Shown here in pieces: positions 36,101-46,765 of a stretch of DNA of 64,000 bases; the first letter of the stretch is position 1, and each line of letters opens with the position of its first letter. The stretch is from Smittia aterrima (Eukaryota > Arthropoda > Insecta > Diptera > Chironomidae). The stretch lies in the NCBI GenBank assembly GCA_033063855.1, contig CP093829.1:13795537-13859536 (forward strand). Direction: 5' to 3'. The notes beneath the pieces are model-generated. The model ran no database searches and was not told the DNA's origin. It was given only the letters and a program-made list of their open reading frames with translations. The position numbers and the translations under genes were made by a program.

Positions 36101-37925
36101 ATTCATGCGCTGAAAGCAATAATTATAATACTGATGGAGTGGAGTTCATTAGAGGAAGTGAAAGAGTCTGCTGATTGTTCTGTTTATCAAAACAAACTAA
36201 AATCTTTTTATCATTTTTCATTCACCATTTAAGAATAAGAAGATACGAACATCTTCAAACGACAAAAAACTTACCGACTTGTTGATAAACAAGGGATAAA
36301 ACCAACGTTTTGTCTACCTGTTGATGTAGAAAAAAAGGTATTGTGAGAGACTTGCTTTAAATTTCTAGTCCCGGCTTGATGCAACATGTGTCTTTCCATC
36401 CTGCAGATCGACTTTACGACTTTTTTCTTTATAAGCGTCGCTTCTAAAAGAAAGACCGGAAACTCCAACTTAGGAATGTGTCAAGTTATTTCATTTTAAA
36501 AACCATAACGTGGGGTTAAATCTCTCGGATTTTACTCTCTTATGTTTGTCAAGTTAACGCCAACGACCAACTGAATGGCTCATTTGAATTATTTGCAACA
36601 TGCTTCAAACTTCAGCCTAAATCTAAAGGCAAACAAGAAATTTATTAATATTTCAAGAGCAAGCTAAACGCTTTATCGATTTTAACACATTTTCAATCAA
36701 GATTTTTAGCTAGACACTTCGTTCAATTTGTTAGAGTTTTTGGTCGAGCAATGCTTTTGAAAAGCATCTTTTCAAAGCTAATGTTTTCTTCTTCGAAAAG
36801 TTTTAATGAAAATTAGAAATCAGAAAATTCCTTTGTTTATGATGAAGTTGAAAATCCCACGCATCAAACTAACTGTTTGCGTATTTGTTCATTCACTTTT
36901 ATTGAACGTTTCTTGTGAAACAATAAGATGATTGTCACTAAAACTCTGTTTAACATTTCTATCCGTTAGAATATACTTTCATTCTTTAGAAACAAACCAT
37001 CGATTTGATTTTAACGAGTCAATTCCATTAATTAACGCCCATTGTGTGTGATCGCGACTGTATTCAATTAGAAAATATATAACGGTGTTGATTATTGTTT
37101 CTTCTTACTTAAATGAAAAAGAATTGACAAACTAGACGTGTCAAATCTCACGCGCCGATTCTTTGTGATGTAGTTTAAAATATGATATACAACCTAGTTT
37201 AAAATATTCTCGCCTCTAAGCTTTGTTACCACCATTAAGCATAACCTTTAGGCGCATTCGCACTCTGCATATCAAAAGTTTTTTAAACGCATCTTAAAAC
37301 TGAATGCTAGAAACTTTTGAGTCAAGTGTTTCGATTTAAATATAAATCCATTAGAATTTAAAAATCATTTCGATGCAAATATCTTACAATAACCAACATG
37401 CCACGATGAAATCTTGTTTATTTAATATTCATTGCAAAAGTTGATTAATTGCGCTTTCAATAGATAAAATTTCTATCTGCCGCTTGTTGTAATTGCTTGT
37501 TAGCTTCTAGCTCATAAATTGAGTTTGACGTGCGAGTGCATTAGCGCAAACAGCGATCCGCTTTCTCTCCTCGAATCAAATATTTACTTTTTCGATTTAT
37601 CGCTCCACTTGAGTTTGCAGTTTAATGAAATTTAATGCAGCAACAATCAAATATTTAGACATCAACTATGCAAGCTCGAATTCATCGACATTTAATTATC
37701 AACTGCATGAAGTTTTTGCAGATTGTCGACTCAGCAATCGTCGCTGAAATATTTCTCTGAACCTTACTGTTTCTGTCCGATGAGGTAAGTACTTGTTATC
37801 GCCTATTGATAAGAATATATTTTTTTTCATACGCTTTATTTAAGTGAAGCTTTCAATTAAAATCATATGTAGAACTTTTTTGAAGTTTGGCCCAAGGATT
37901 TGGTACGTTCGCCTCTCTTGGGTAA
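33196..37925. other. 4.7-kb interval without recognised genes
   Basis: Upstream of rau-like copy B and downstream of the allergen-repeat gene. Short frames only, several poly-A/T runs (for example near 35380-35400) and no domain match. It may hold the promoter and 5' UTR exons of copy B, which needs at least one upstream exon if its ATG, placed directly after an acceptor, is the start. Confidence 0.45.
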
Positions 37926-38989
37926 TTAACGACAATAATTACTGTACCATAAGAAGTCCTTCAAGTCGTCCATGAATTGATTCATCTGAATTCCCCATTC
38001 TTCCAACTTGTTGACAAATCTAATGAATTCAGGGTGGTATTCCATTTTAAGAGCAACTGCACGGAACTCAACGCTTGACAGCTTGAGGAAACCAGGGCAG
38101 AGATAGGGGTCCGTAGCAACCTTATGCAGCCACATGTCATAGATCGCATCGCTTGGCATTTCTTCGCCGAGCTGAAGACGAATTATTTTCTCAACTGAAA
38201 ACGATCATATATAAATCGAAGGAAGCTACTTACTATATCCATGCTAAGAAAGAATTTATTTTAGTGAACGAAAGTTTTAAAGAGAAACTTTGCACTCACA
38301 GTCCTCGAACTCCACCAACATTCGCTGTCTCGACAGTATCCGTTTCAAAACTTTGTGCCAATACTTGTGCTGATGAAATTGGGAATGGAAAGTCTGGATG
38401 GCAGTTGCCTCCTTCAGGACTTTAATAATCAATACTTTTAATATAAAATGCATTTTCGAACAAATTGAACACTTACTGTGGAATACGGGGAATCCTGTTA
38501 AATGAATTTTTGCAATTAGAAAGTTTTTCATACTTGATTTCAAATTGATTTACCCGAGGATGTCTCCGAGAGTATTCAAATAGAGATAGACATCAAGATC
38601 GAGGTTTTTACAAAAATAAAGCATAAAGTCCTGAAACTCTTCCATATTTTGAACTGAAAGAACGAGGACTCTGAACTCGGGACCGGTAATGTAATTAAAG
38701 AATTCAGTCACTTCAGGGTCGGTGATGACAGCGTCGAAGAAAATATTAAGTTTACATTCCAAGTCCATCAAGTCAAAAAACGCTCCGAGAGCTCCAGCAA
38801 GACCTTGATGAAATTTTCTTTGAAAATTACTCTAAACTGAAATCGATTGTTGTACAAACCTTGGTTTTTTACCTGACCACAACATGGTGATGGAGGAATA
38901 ATTACAGACCCGGCATTAAGGCATCTCACTTGTGCGTTTGTCGAAACAAGAAGACACGACGCAAATATCAAAATAACTAGGAACTTCAT
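37926..38989 (-). CDS. Insect allergen-repeat (G12/microvillar-type) secreted protein, probable frameshift
   Basis: Exons: 38989-38873 (signal peptide MKFLVILIFASCLLVSTNA, then a short Cys-containing segment), 38831-38554 (first repeat, DPEVTEFFNYITGPEFRVL to YLYLNTLGDILG), an 18-nt microexon 38496-38479 (IPRIP), about 38422-38303 (Pro-rich linker ending NVGGVRGL) and 38201-37926 (second repeat, VEKIIRLQ to MDDLKDFLW). The repeat pattern (DPEV--F--Y--GPEF, then a helix ending in L-D-L) is that of the insect allergen-related repeat family, which includes Bla g 1-like and mosquito G12 gut proteins, usually secreted midgut proteins of uncertain function. With the strong GTGAGT donor the last junction is out of frame by one base. 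Either the gene is broken, a weaker donor is used, or the sequence has an error. It is a single copy here. Confidence 0.65.
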
Positions 38990-39010
38990 TGTTAACTCCA
39001 ACTCAATGGT

Positions 39011-39049
39011 AAACTGAATGATTTCGACTTCAATCTTTGTCATTAAATA
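39011..39049 (-). promoter_or_regulatory. TATA + initiator core promoter of the allergen-repeat gene
   Basis: Minus-strand TATTTAA (39049-39043) lies 34 bp upstream of the A of an initiator TCAGTTT (39017-39011). Predicted transcription start is at about 39015, giving a 26-nt 5' UTR before the ATG at 38989. TATA-driven promoters with short leaders are usual for highly expressed secreted gut proteins. Confidence 0.45.
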
Positions 39050-39987
39050 CCCAAAACTCTTATCTTCAAACCTCTTGACTCGACAAAGGTTTAAGATTGC
39101 TCTGCACAAGCTTAAAAATCTTTAATCGATTAGATAGTGCAAATCTTTCTTGAAATACTGCAAACTGATTACAACGTTGTTGTGTTAAAATATTTATTAA
39201 AAATTCAATACACAAATAACCGATGTTAAATTTTTTATTATTTACGAACTAAATACACTTTTTATACACAAAATATTCTTTAAAATTTTACAAACTATAT
39301 TTCATTATTGGCAACAAATTGTCTCATGAATTACTTTTGTGTTTATTTTCATTTATCTTTGAACATAAAGAATGAATTTGATGTAAAATTCAGTTAAAGA
39401 AAACAAACTAAAACTATTTATTTAATTTTTAATGCTCTGAAATTTCCAAAAAAAAAGTGGAAGATTATATTTTTTAAGTTAAATTAAACAGAGATTTCGA
39501 CCATGAGTTTTTCATAAAGCCATTAAAGATTTTATGCATTGGACACTTCGTTGTAACTAGCTTTGTAAATTTCTTTTTTATATTTTACAATTTTTGATGA
39601 ATGTAAAATCTTTTTTCTTATTACACAATTTTTTTCATTTAGTTTCTAGACGAATGTGAACAGAACAATGAAACCATTCACACTACAAAACGTAACAGCG
39701 AATTTGAAGTGACGACAATATATTTTCATTATCAGTTCTATTTCTGTAAGTTTACACATTTGTATTTTTAAACCAATTTCAAAAAAAAAATCAAAAGCTT
39801 TTTTGCGATCAGGGCTGATGCTGAATACCAACAAAGGTTGTATCTGTTGGTAATGAATGCTTCTGGATGGTTTGTGGATGAGGATGAAACGAAAAGAAAA
39901 GCAAGATGAGCGACAACTTTATGAACAGAGAGACAAAAAATGTTAAGCCAATGTGGATTTATTAAAAAAAAATTGAATTCCACAAAG
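39050..39987. other. 0.9-kb intergenic region
   Basis: Between the allergen-repeat gene promoter and the stop codon of the downstream GPCR gene, both on the minus strand. Very AT-rich with no recognisable gene; it must contain the 3' UTR of the receptor gene. Confidence 0.5.
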
Positions 39988-42900
39988 TTATTCAAATACT
40001 TTTGGCTGTGGCATAAAATCATGACACGAGCTAAATTCTTCAATATTCTCGTTCAAGTGGCGGACTTTGCTGGCATTCCCATTTGAATGAGTTAACAGAA
40101 TGCTGTTGAACTTACTTACGTTCGTAACAGTTCGTTTGCTCACAGCTTTATTCTTGTTTGGTCGCATGGAGCAGATCAAAAGTTCACTCATACCCTTTCG
40201 AAAATTTCTCGATAAAATGGCATAGAGCAAAGGATTTACACCTGAGTTAAAATACGATGCTAAGAACGTGAGGGGGGTAAACAGCGCATTGAAGTTGGAG
40301 TCACCTCGGTAATCATTCGACCTATGAGAAAAAAATGTTGACAAAACTTCAAAGTCTCGCTCTAGGTATTTACCAATATTGCCACATTTTTCTGCCGAGA
40401 AAGAAATGTACGATTAAATTGTAAATAAATGGTAAATTCCACGCGTTCGCACGTTTTTTGCTTACCTGGCATGTAACGGAAGATTACAAAGAGCAAATGT
40501 TAGGACAACGACTATTAACATTCTAACGACTCCGCGACGAGCTCTAAGCACATTATTGTGAGATGAATGACTGGAGATATGAGCATGATTAGAGTGTCTA
40601 TGGTTGCCATGAATGCTTTGCGTCCTCCAAGTAGTCACACCATTTTTATCCGATTCCATTGAAACCTAAACGGTATAAGGAAAGTTTACAAAGTGTTGAT
40701 TTTTTTTTGTTCCTTTCAACATCACTTGCCTCACTTTCACTTGCGTTCAAAGCTCGTTTTTCATTAGGCTGTTTACAAAATGTGTGGCCTGTCGAGCTAT
40801 TTGTTGAAGTTGACGTGCTTTTCATTTGTAAGCTTCGACCGAGTCCCTTAGAACTCTTCCATAGAGATATGGCAATACGACTATACAAAATCTAACAACC
40901 AATGAGTAAAGAGAAATATTTCATTTTGACATTAGTTAGATGGAGATACAAATCTGAATCTATCTGAAATTCTTGAATAAAATATTAAAAAAAGTTTATT
41001 TTAAGAGCTCCAATAATTATTTATAACGCAATGAGTCATCGATATCAAATCGATGTGAAATTTCGTACAGCTTTTACTTTATGAAACAAGATAGTAAGCT
41101 TAAAAGTCAATTTCTCTATCACAATAAATTCTTACAAAAGTGACAAATGAGTTTCCGGTACAACAAATTTTTCCGTGATAATGAGGAAAACTATATTTAC
41201 AACACCAGAATGTATTTTTTACGCACCGTCATTACGCACAATGGCAAAATATACAGGAGAATGAAATTTAGAATGTCGAAAAGTTTTACGTTGTAGTCTC
41301 TGCGATTAACAATGCATATCGTCTCTGAAATAATTATATGAAAAATGGCTAGAAAAGTTGCTAAGTATTAAAAAAATTGCAAGCTTTACCAGTGTCATTT
41401 CCTACTTTGTTCGTTACAGTTTGTACAAAGTAAAACTTTGGCGTTGAATATAATAAGGAAAGAAGCCATACGAGCCCTATTACCACCTGTTAATTAATTA
41501 AAAGGGAATTAAAATATGGTAACAGACATTTTCTGCAAAGTCTGTGTTTTACGAACAATAGATATTAATAAGGACGAGACTCACTCTTAATCTAGTTGAA
41601 GTTAAGATTTGTTTAGATGTGATTGGATGCTGAATTGCTAAATACCGTTCAATACAGATGACAACAAGAATGAATATCGATGCTGTATAACTAAATGAAT
41701 GTATAAAATGATAGGCTTTGCAGAGAAAACTCCCGAAAACCCAACTGGAAAGTAAATCATTTCATGAAAATTCATGAAATTCCAAGCATTCATTTCTCAC
41801 CTGTCGATAAGGTACATTGATAGATTTTGAAAGACGCAAAAGATTCCAACGCAAAAGTCTGCCACTGCAAGGTTCGCCAAGAAGAAATTTGTAATTGAGC
41901 GAAGCCGGCGCGATAAAGTCACTACCAAAATTACAAGCAGATTGCCTTTAAAGAAAGACAAGAGATACATGAACTAAATATAATTCAAAATTGCAACAAG
42001 AATTTAAAAATCATCTCTACTTCTCTCGAATAGAGAATTGTAATTCAATCAAATCGAATCAAAAGCACTTTGCTTCATTTTTTGTAGAACAAAAAGGTAA
42101 ATATTCCCTTCCAAAGAGATTTACGATTGTAAATATTTTCAATTGAAAATGTTTTGTTGTGCCATAAAACTTGAACGATCGGCTTTGCAATAATTCGTTC
42201 GCTTTATGAGTTGGTACTTTTTGGTTGTAAATATATTTATGCCGACTTTATCAAACTCAATTGTATGTGCTCTTTTACGTAACTTATAGGGACGACTAGC
42301 AAAAAACGAATATCGTTGTCAGAAATAAAATATGATTTTTACTTTGTGATTCCATGACAAAGACAGTGAAAATAATGCAATGAAAATATCTACGAATAAG
42401 ATTTGCATACTGTAGCTGTGAGTTGACAAAACTGAAGTTTTTTGTAAATTCTGTAAAGTCATGTGAAACTTGTAAAAGTGATGAGAAAGCTAAAATCATC
42501 TGGATAACAAAGATTATTCCGTATAAGCCTTTAGAAGCTAGGATTTAATAGAATGAATCAATTTTAACTGCGAATTTCTCTGCGAAGTCTTCTGAAAATA
42601 TCGTATCAATGGACAATTATGCTTTTAGCACTATTCGAGAACCACAATCAAACGTGTCGCTAAGTTCAAAAATTATAGAAGAACCCTTGGGAAGATTGTG
42701 AAAAAACAACCTCAAAACGATAAAGTTATCCTGAAAATGAAATTTAAATAAAATTGATGCATATATTTGATTTTTCGTTTATTGGGCAACTTGCACGTGA
42801 AAACTTTTGTACGTCGCTGAAGTTATAAAAAATATAAAAATCGATTCAAATTCACGAACATTAAACATGAAAATTTAAAAATGGTAATGAAAAAATTTTC

Positions 42901-43341
42901 ATCTTGAATTCATAACGAAGAATTGTACTCTAAATCTATGAATTCATTTGCTGTCACGTTTGAAAGCTTTCTATTTCATAAATTGAAAGGAGAACACATA
43001 TACAGTTCGTTAGCGGTTTAAACGGAACTCCGTGAAATCGTTGAAAGTGCTTTTCCATTTTCTTCAAGTAACTGTGACGACTACAAAGTTTAATTTTGCT
43101 TTTAAGACTTACCAAAGAAGCAGCATCCAAACACAAGCGAATAAAGGGTCACAAATAGCACTCTGACTTCCGCTCGATCAAAAATATATTCCTTGTGCTC
43201 ATATTTGAAATCCAAAGAGGCATTTGGCCACAAACTTTCGTTTCCAAACTCAGTTACATTTTCATTGAAATGAATCATCGACTTTTTAAAGATTGACACA
43301 TTGTCGAACATTTCTTCGCCTTTACTTTTCAACAAGTCCAT
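39988..43341 (-). CDS. TrissinR: Class A peptide GPCR, trissin receptor-like
   Basis: Nine coding exons: 43341-43113, 41945-41801, 41744-41585, 41486-41390, 41324-41227, 40891-40730, 40665-40466, 40391-40374 (18 nt) and 40321-39988. All phases agree, giving 480 aa. The N terminus has NVT and NES/NAS glycosylation sites. TM1 contains GNLLVILVV and TM2 has NFFLANLAVADFCVG. TM3 ends with the DRY-like ERY in VVICIERYLAIQHP. TM5 leads into a Ser/Thr-rich loop, TM6 is MLIVVVLTFALCNLPLHAR, and TM7 has SGVNPLLYAILSRNFRKG. The ARKMWQYW and YRGDSNFNAL stretches match my memory of the Drosophila trissin receptor, which responds to a Cys-rich neuropeptide; the exact ligand is inferred. The start could lie a little upstream of 43341. 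The intron after exon 1 is about 1.2 kb. Confidence 0.78.
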
Positions 43342-45858
43342 TTTAGTCCTATCTAATTCTTGCAAGGCAGACTGGATTCATTTTTTCACAATTCTTTTTC
43401 TTCTATATTATGCAAAATTGAAACCTAGTTTTTTCTTCACCTCGATTAATTTGGCACAAATGTATCACTTTTTCAGGGAAACAATTGCGTTTGAATGCGA
43501 CGATTCAAAGAAGAATATATTTTTTAATCTCTTAGTGCAAACTTTAATCTCTTTACTGGATCTTTCAGTAAACACTTTAGCGTTGACTTCAAAAAGATTT
43601 TTTGATTTTTCTCCAAACTTCCTCTCGATCGTTAAATTAGCAATTAAATCCGCTTATCACATTTTTTCGTCGATTCTCGCGTAAACAATATTTCCTCATC
43701 GCAATAAACGATTTTTTTTATGGATTTTTAATACCGCCTGCATGAAACAAAAAATATTTCGGATGATTTATTTTTGATGATATGCGGCGCGCAGCTCCGT
43801 TTTTGCTTCTGTTTGAGACGAAGAAAAAAATACAAAGTCTCATACGAGTTTACTTAATAACACTGTATTGATTTATACTAATAAATTCACTATTTCTAAA
43901 ATAGATGTTTATTTATTTTGAAATAATCATATTTTCTTTTATTCGATGATTCCACGATCAGTTACTGAAGTAAACTGCAGAAAAAAAATCTCGAAGCGAT
44001 CAATTTATCTTCTGAAAATATTGGAAGTAATTGCATTTTCCAGGCGTGAAGGGAAATTGTGGAAATTTAGGGAAAACTCTTCTCTCTCATTTTTAAACCG
44101 TCTCATTTAGTAACATATTTGTTGACACGAGAGTGTGAAGATCTAACAATAATTGGCATCATCACTCATTCTAAAACATTGATGAAAAATTCTTAAAAAT
44201 AGTGGCGTAGTGGAGTTAAACTTTCATAAAAATCGAAAAATAAATGTATTGGTTATCAATGATATTTAGAATTGATATTTTAACTTACTTGTTTATTAAA
44301 ATGTTTATTACCTTCCGCCAGCACCATACAGAATTTTCTATCTGTTCGCCTACAATCAAAGAATTTACTTTAGTTCTTGCATTTTTCTACAAAATTCCGA
44401 TGATCTTAGACTTCATCCAGACAGTCACATTTTTCACAATCCTGTGAAATTTTTACAATCTACAATTCTTATCACAGCTTATTTTGTTTTCATATATGTC
44501 GCCTTGAAATGAGGGACCAAATTTGATTCGTTTGGCGATCCCACGAAAAGTATAAAAAAAATTAAATTGAGACATTTTCGAGCAGCCAAAAATAACTGCA
44601 AGGGAAAATTAATATCCTAAAATTGATGATTCGAATAGCAGTCTGGTCTTTAAAGCCCCACAGACAGAACTTTGATCATATAGGAAATATATTAAGTTCT
44701 TTCGAATATGATTAAGAAATCGTTAAATTCAAATTTAAAGCAAACTGAATTGCACAAAGAGAGGATGAGGAAGTTTTCTAGAATTTCTTTCCTACGTAAA
44801 ACTTTCTCTATCGAAACACTAAATTCTCAATTAAGTTAACTATTGAGCAAAAATTAACGTTCGGTTTAAAGTTGTTTGGAGGGACACATGGACATACTAC
44901 GCCTTTAAATTTCTTTTTTGACAGAAGCTTTCAAAGTTACAAAATTGGACGATTTCAAAAATTTCGAAAAGATCTAAAAGTAGAAAAGATTCGTGAATTT
45001 TTTTTTGAGCTTATAATTGGAAATCTCTTGTAAAACTTATTGAAAACTTAACGCTATCGTTAATAAAATCCTTCCGAACAGTTATATAAATGGTAAGTAA
45101 GCAATAAAAGGGTGAAATCACGTGAACGAACAATTGATTCAATTTAATATTCAACAAAAATGGCCATTTCACTTTTTGTTTTACGTCTTTTGTCCCTCAA
45201 TTTCTTATCTTCTCTTTAAAAAAGAAAAAGTATCAAATATTGAAAAGGACAAAGTATAAAACTGATATTTAATTCGATTGACTTCGCAAAGTTTAAGAAT
45301 TTTCATGGTGAAGTGACACGAGCGCTCGGAATTATTGATTCGTGTTACAAAATTATATTTTAATACATCTAAACGTTTGTTATTAAATGAACAATTATAT
45401 TAACGTAACTTGGACGCTCACAAGCAAAAGTTTTAATTTGGCATAGCATAAGGTTTATTGAATCATTCAATATTCTTCTAAAATTGACTAGACTTAGAGC
45501 TCCATTACTTCAACAATAAAGTGTATTTTTCCTCGCATGATCTGCCAGCTTGGAGGACTTCCAAAATAGTCTTTTGTTTATTCAAACAACCATAATTTGC
45601 TGCGAAGAACTGTTTTTCGAAACAAAGAAACGCGGTAAAAATAACAAAATCATACCAATATTACTCAAATATCGAAAAAAATATTGTTTTTCATAAAGCA
45701 ATTTTTCTCTTTTAGCGGATCTGAACTCAAGTGCATCATCTAAAACATTTAAGGTAAATTAAAATATTTATTATCAATAATATTGTCATCGATCTTAATT
45801 TACCGTTCCACCAAACGTTCGTCAACTTGCTTCAAATGACAATTTTTTTTGATTAGGA
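43342..45858. other. 2.5-kb region between divergent TrissinR and zuc
   Basis: AT-rich and without recognisable coding sequence. Near its right end, TTTAAG|GTAAATT (donor at 45754) with a CAT-rich stretch upstream looks like a 5' UTR exon that would splice to the GATTAG acceptor at 45856, just before the zuc start codon. The remainder presumably contains the two promoters. Confidence 0.45.
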
Positions 45859-46569
45859 ATGATGGTTTATTCAAAATATGCAAAGTATGCTGCGTTTGGG
45901 ATTGCAGGCTTCTTTGTTGCTACAGAAATTTATTTTCTGATCACCCATAAATTTAAGGAAAAAACCAAAGAAGAAGATGATGAGATTCTGGAAATTATTT
46001 TCTGTCGCGATGAACTCACTTCTAGCTTCTTAGCTAAAGACATCGAATTAAATCAAGAATTGACAGCTGCTCATTCGCAAGAACTTTTGGTGAACCTCAT
46101 TATGTCAGCTCAGCAAAGTATTCAAGTCGCCATGTACATCTTCACGAACAAATCATTGGGTGATGCACTTATCAATGCTCATGCGAAAGGTGTCAAAGTT
46201 TCAGTGATTGTTGATCACTCTATGGAAAATTCAAAAGGTTCAAAGGTACACGACCTGCACGATCACGGTATACAAGTTCGAGTGTTTCGAGATGGTACAA
46301 TGCACCTTAAACTTTGTCTTATTGACATTCCTTTCGACCAACGTGTGAAGAGAGTCATGTATTCACGTGCTCCATCTCCTTCTGTATTTACTCCTATTCG
46401 ATTGCCTTTAACCGGAATAACAATTACGGGATCTCTCAATTGGACACGTGAAGCATTGCTGAACAACGAGGAAAATTTTATCGTCGCATCCAACAAGCAG
46501 CTTTGCGAAACCTCTGCTATAAAGTTCTTTAAGCTTTGGAATGCATCGTCAACGATTTACGAGAATTAA
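45859..46569 (+). CDS. zuc: Zucchini/PLD6-like phospholipase D family protein
   Basis: Single-exon frame of 236 aa. An N-terminal membrane anchor (about residues 9-29, AAFGIAGFFVATEIYFLI) fits outer-mitochondrial-membrane location. The single HKD motif is present: His149, Lys151 and Asp156 in MHLKLCLID, then GSLNWTREALLNNEENF from residue 191, as in Zucchini/MitoPLD. Family members act as homodimers, as the endonuclease that makes phased piRNAs and/or as cardiolipin hydrolases. Odd points: His-Leu-Lys replaces the usual His-His-Lys, and about 34 residues separate Asp156 from GSLN instead of a handful. No GT-AG intron can be placed in that insert. The start is ATGATGG directly after an acceptor. 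A polyadenylation signal follows at 46668. Confidence 0.8.
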   Translation: MMVYSKYAKYAAFGIAGFFVATEIYFLITHKFKEKTKEEDDEILEIIFCRDELTSSFLAKDIELNQELTAAHSQELLVNLIMSAQQSIQVAMYIFTNKSLGDALINAHAKGVKVSVIVDHSMENSKGSKVHDLHDHGIQVRVFRDGTMHLKLCLIDIPFDQRVKRVMYSRAPSPSVFTPIRLPLTGITITGSLNWTREALLNNEENFIVASNKQLCETSAIKFFKLWNASSTIYEN

Positions 46570-46667
46570 CCATCACTTAAAATGATTCATGTCATTACAT
46601 ATCATAGAACTCAACTTCTTTATCATGCTTATCATTTATTCTTTATCATGCACAAATTACGGAAAAT

Positions 46668-46673
46668 AATAAA
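46668..46673 (+). terminator. Polyadenylation signal, probably of zuc
   Basis: AATAAA lies 99 bp after the zuc stop codon and before the HECTD1 start. The 196-bp gap between the two coding regions leaves room for little else besides the zuc 3' UTR and an acceptor. Confidence 0.5.
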
Positions 46674-46765
46674 AATTTCCGCATATTTCATGAATTCGTA
46701 AATCTGAGTTTAGTTTATTTCAACACCTCAACAAATAATTATATACTTTCTATTATGCCTTTCAG

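Noticed and set aside
43301..43684. 127-codon plus-strand frame opposite the first exon of the receptor gene
   Set aside because: Partly antisense to the receptor exon; hydrophobic and Phe-rich as expected for AT-rich noise, with no family match.
9370..45858. Search for tRNA, rRNA, CRISPR or viral genes
   Set aside because: No cloverleaf-type T-loop context, no rRNA blocks, no regularly spaced repeats and no capsid or replicase-like frames were found.
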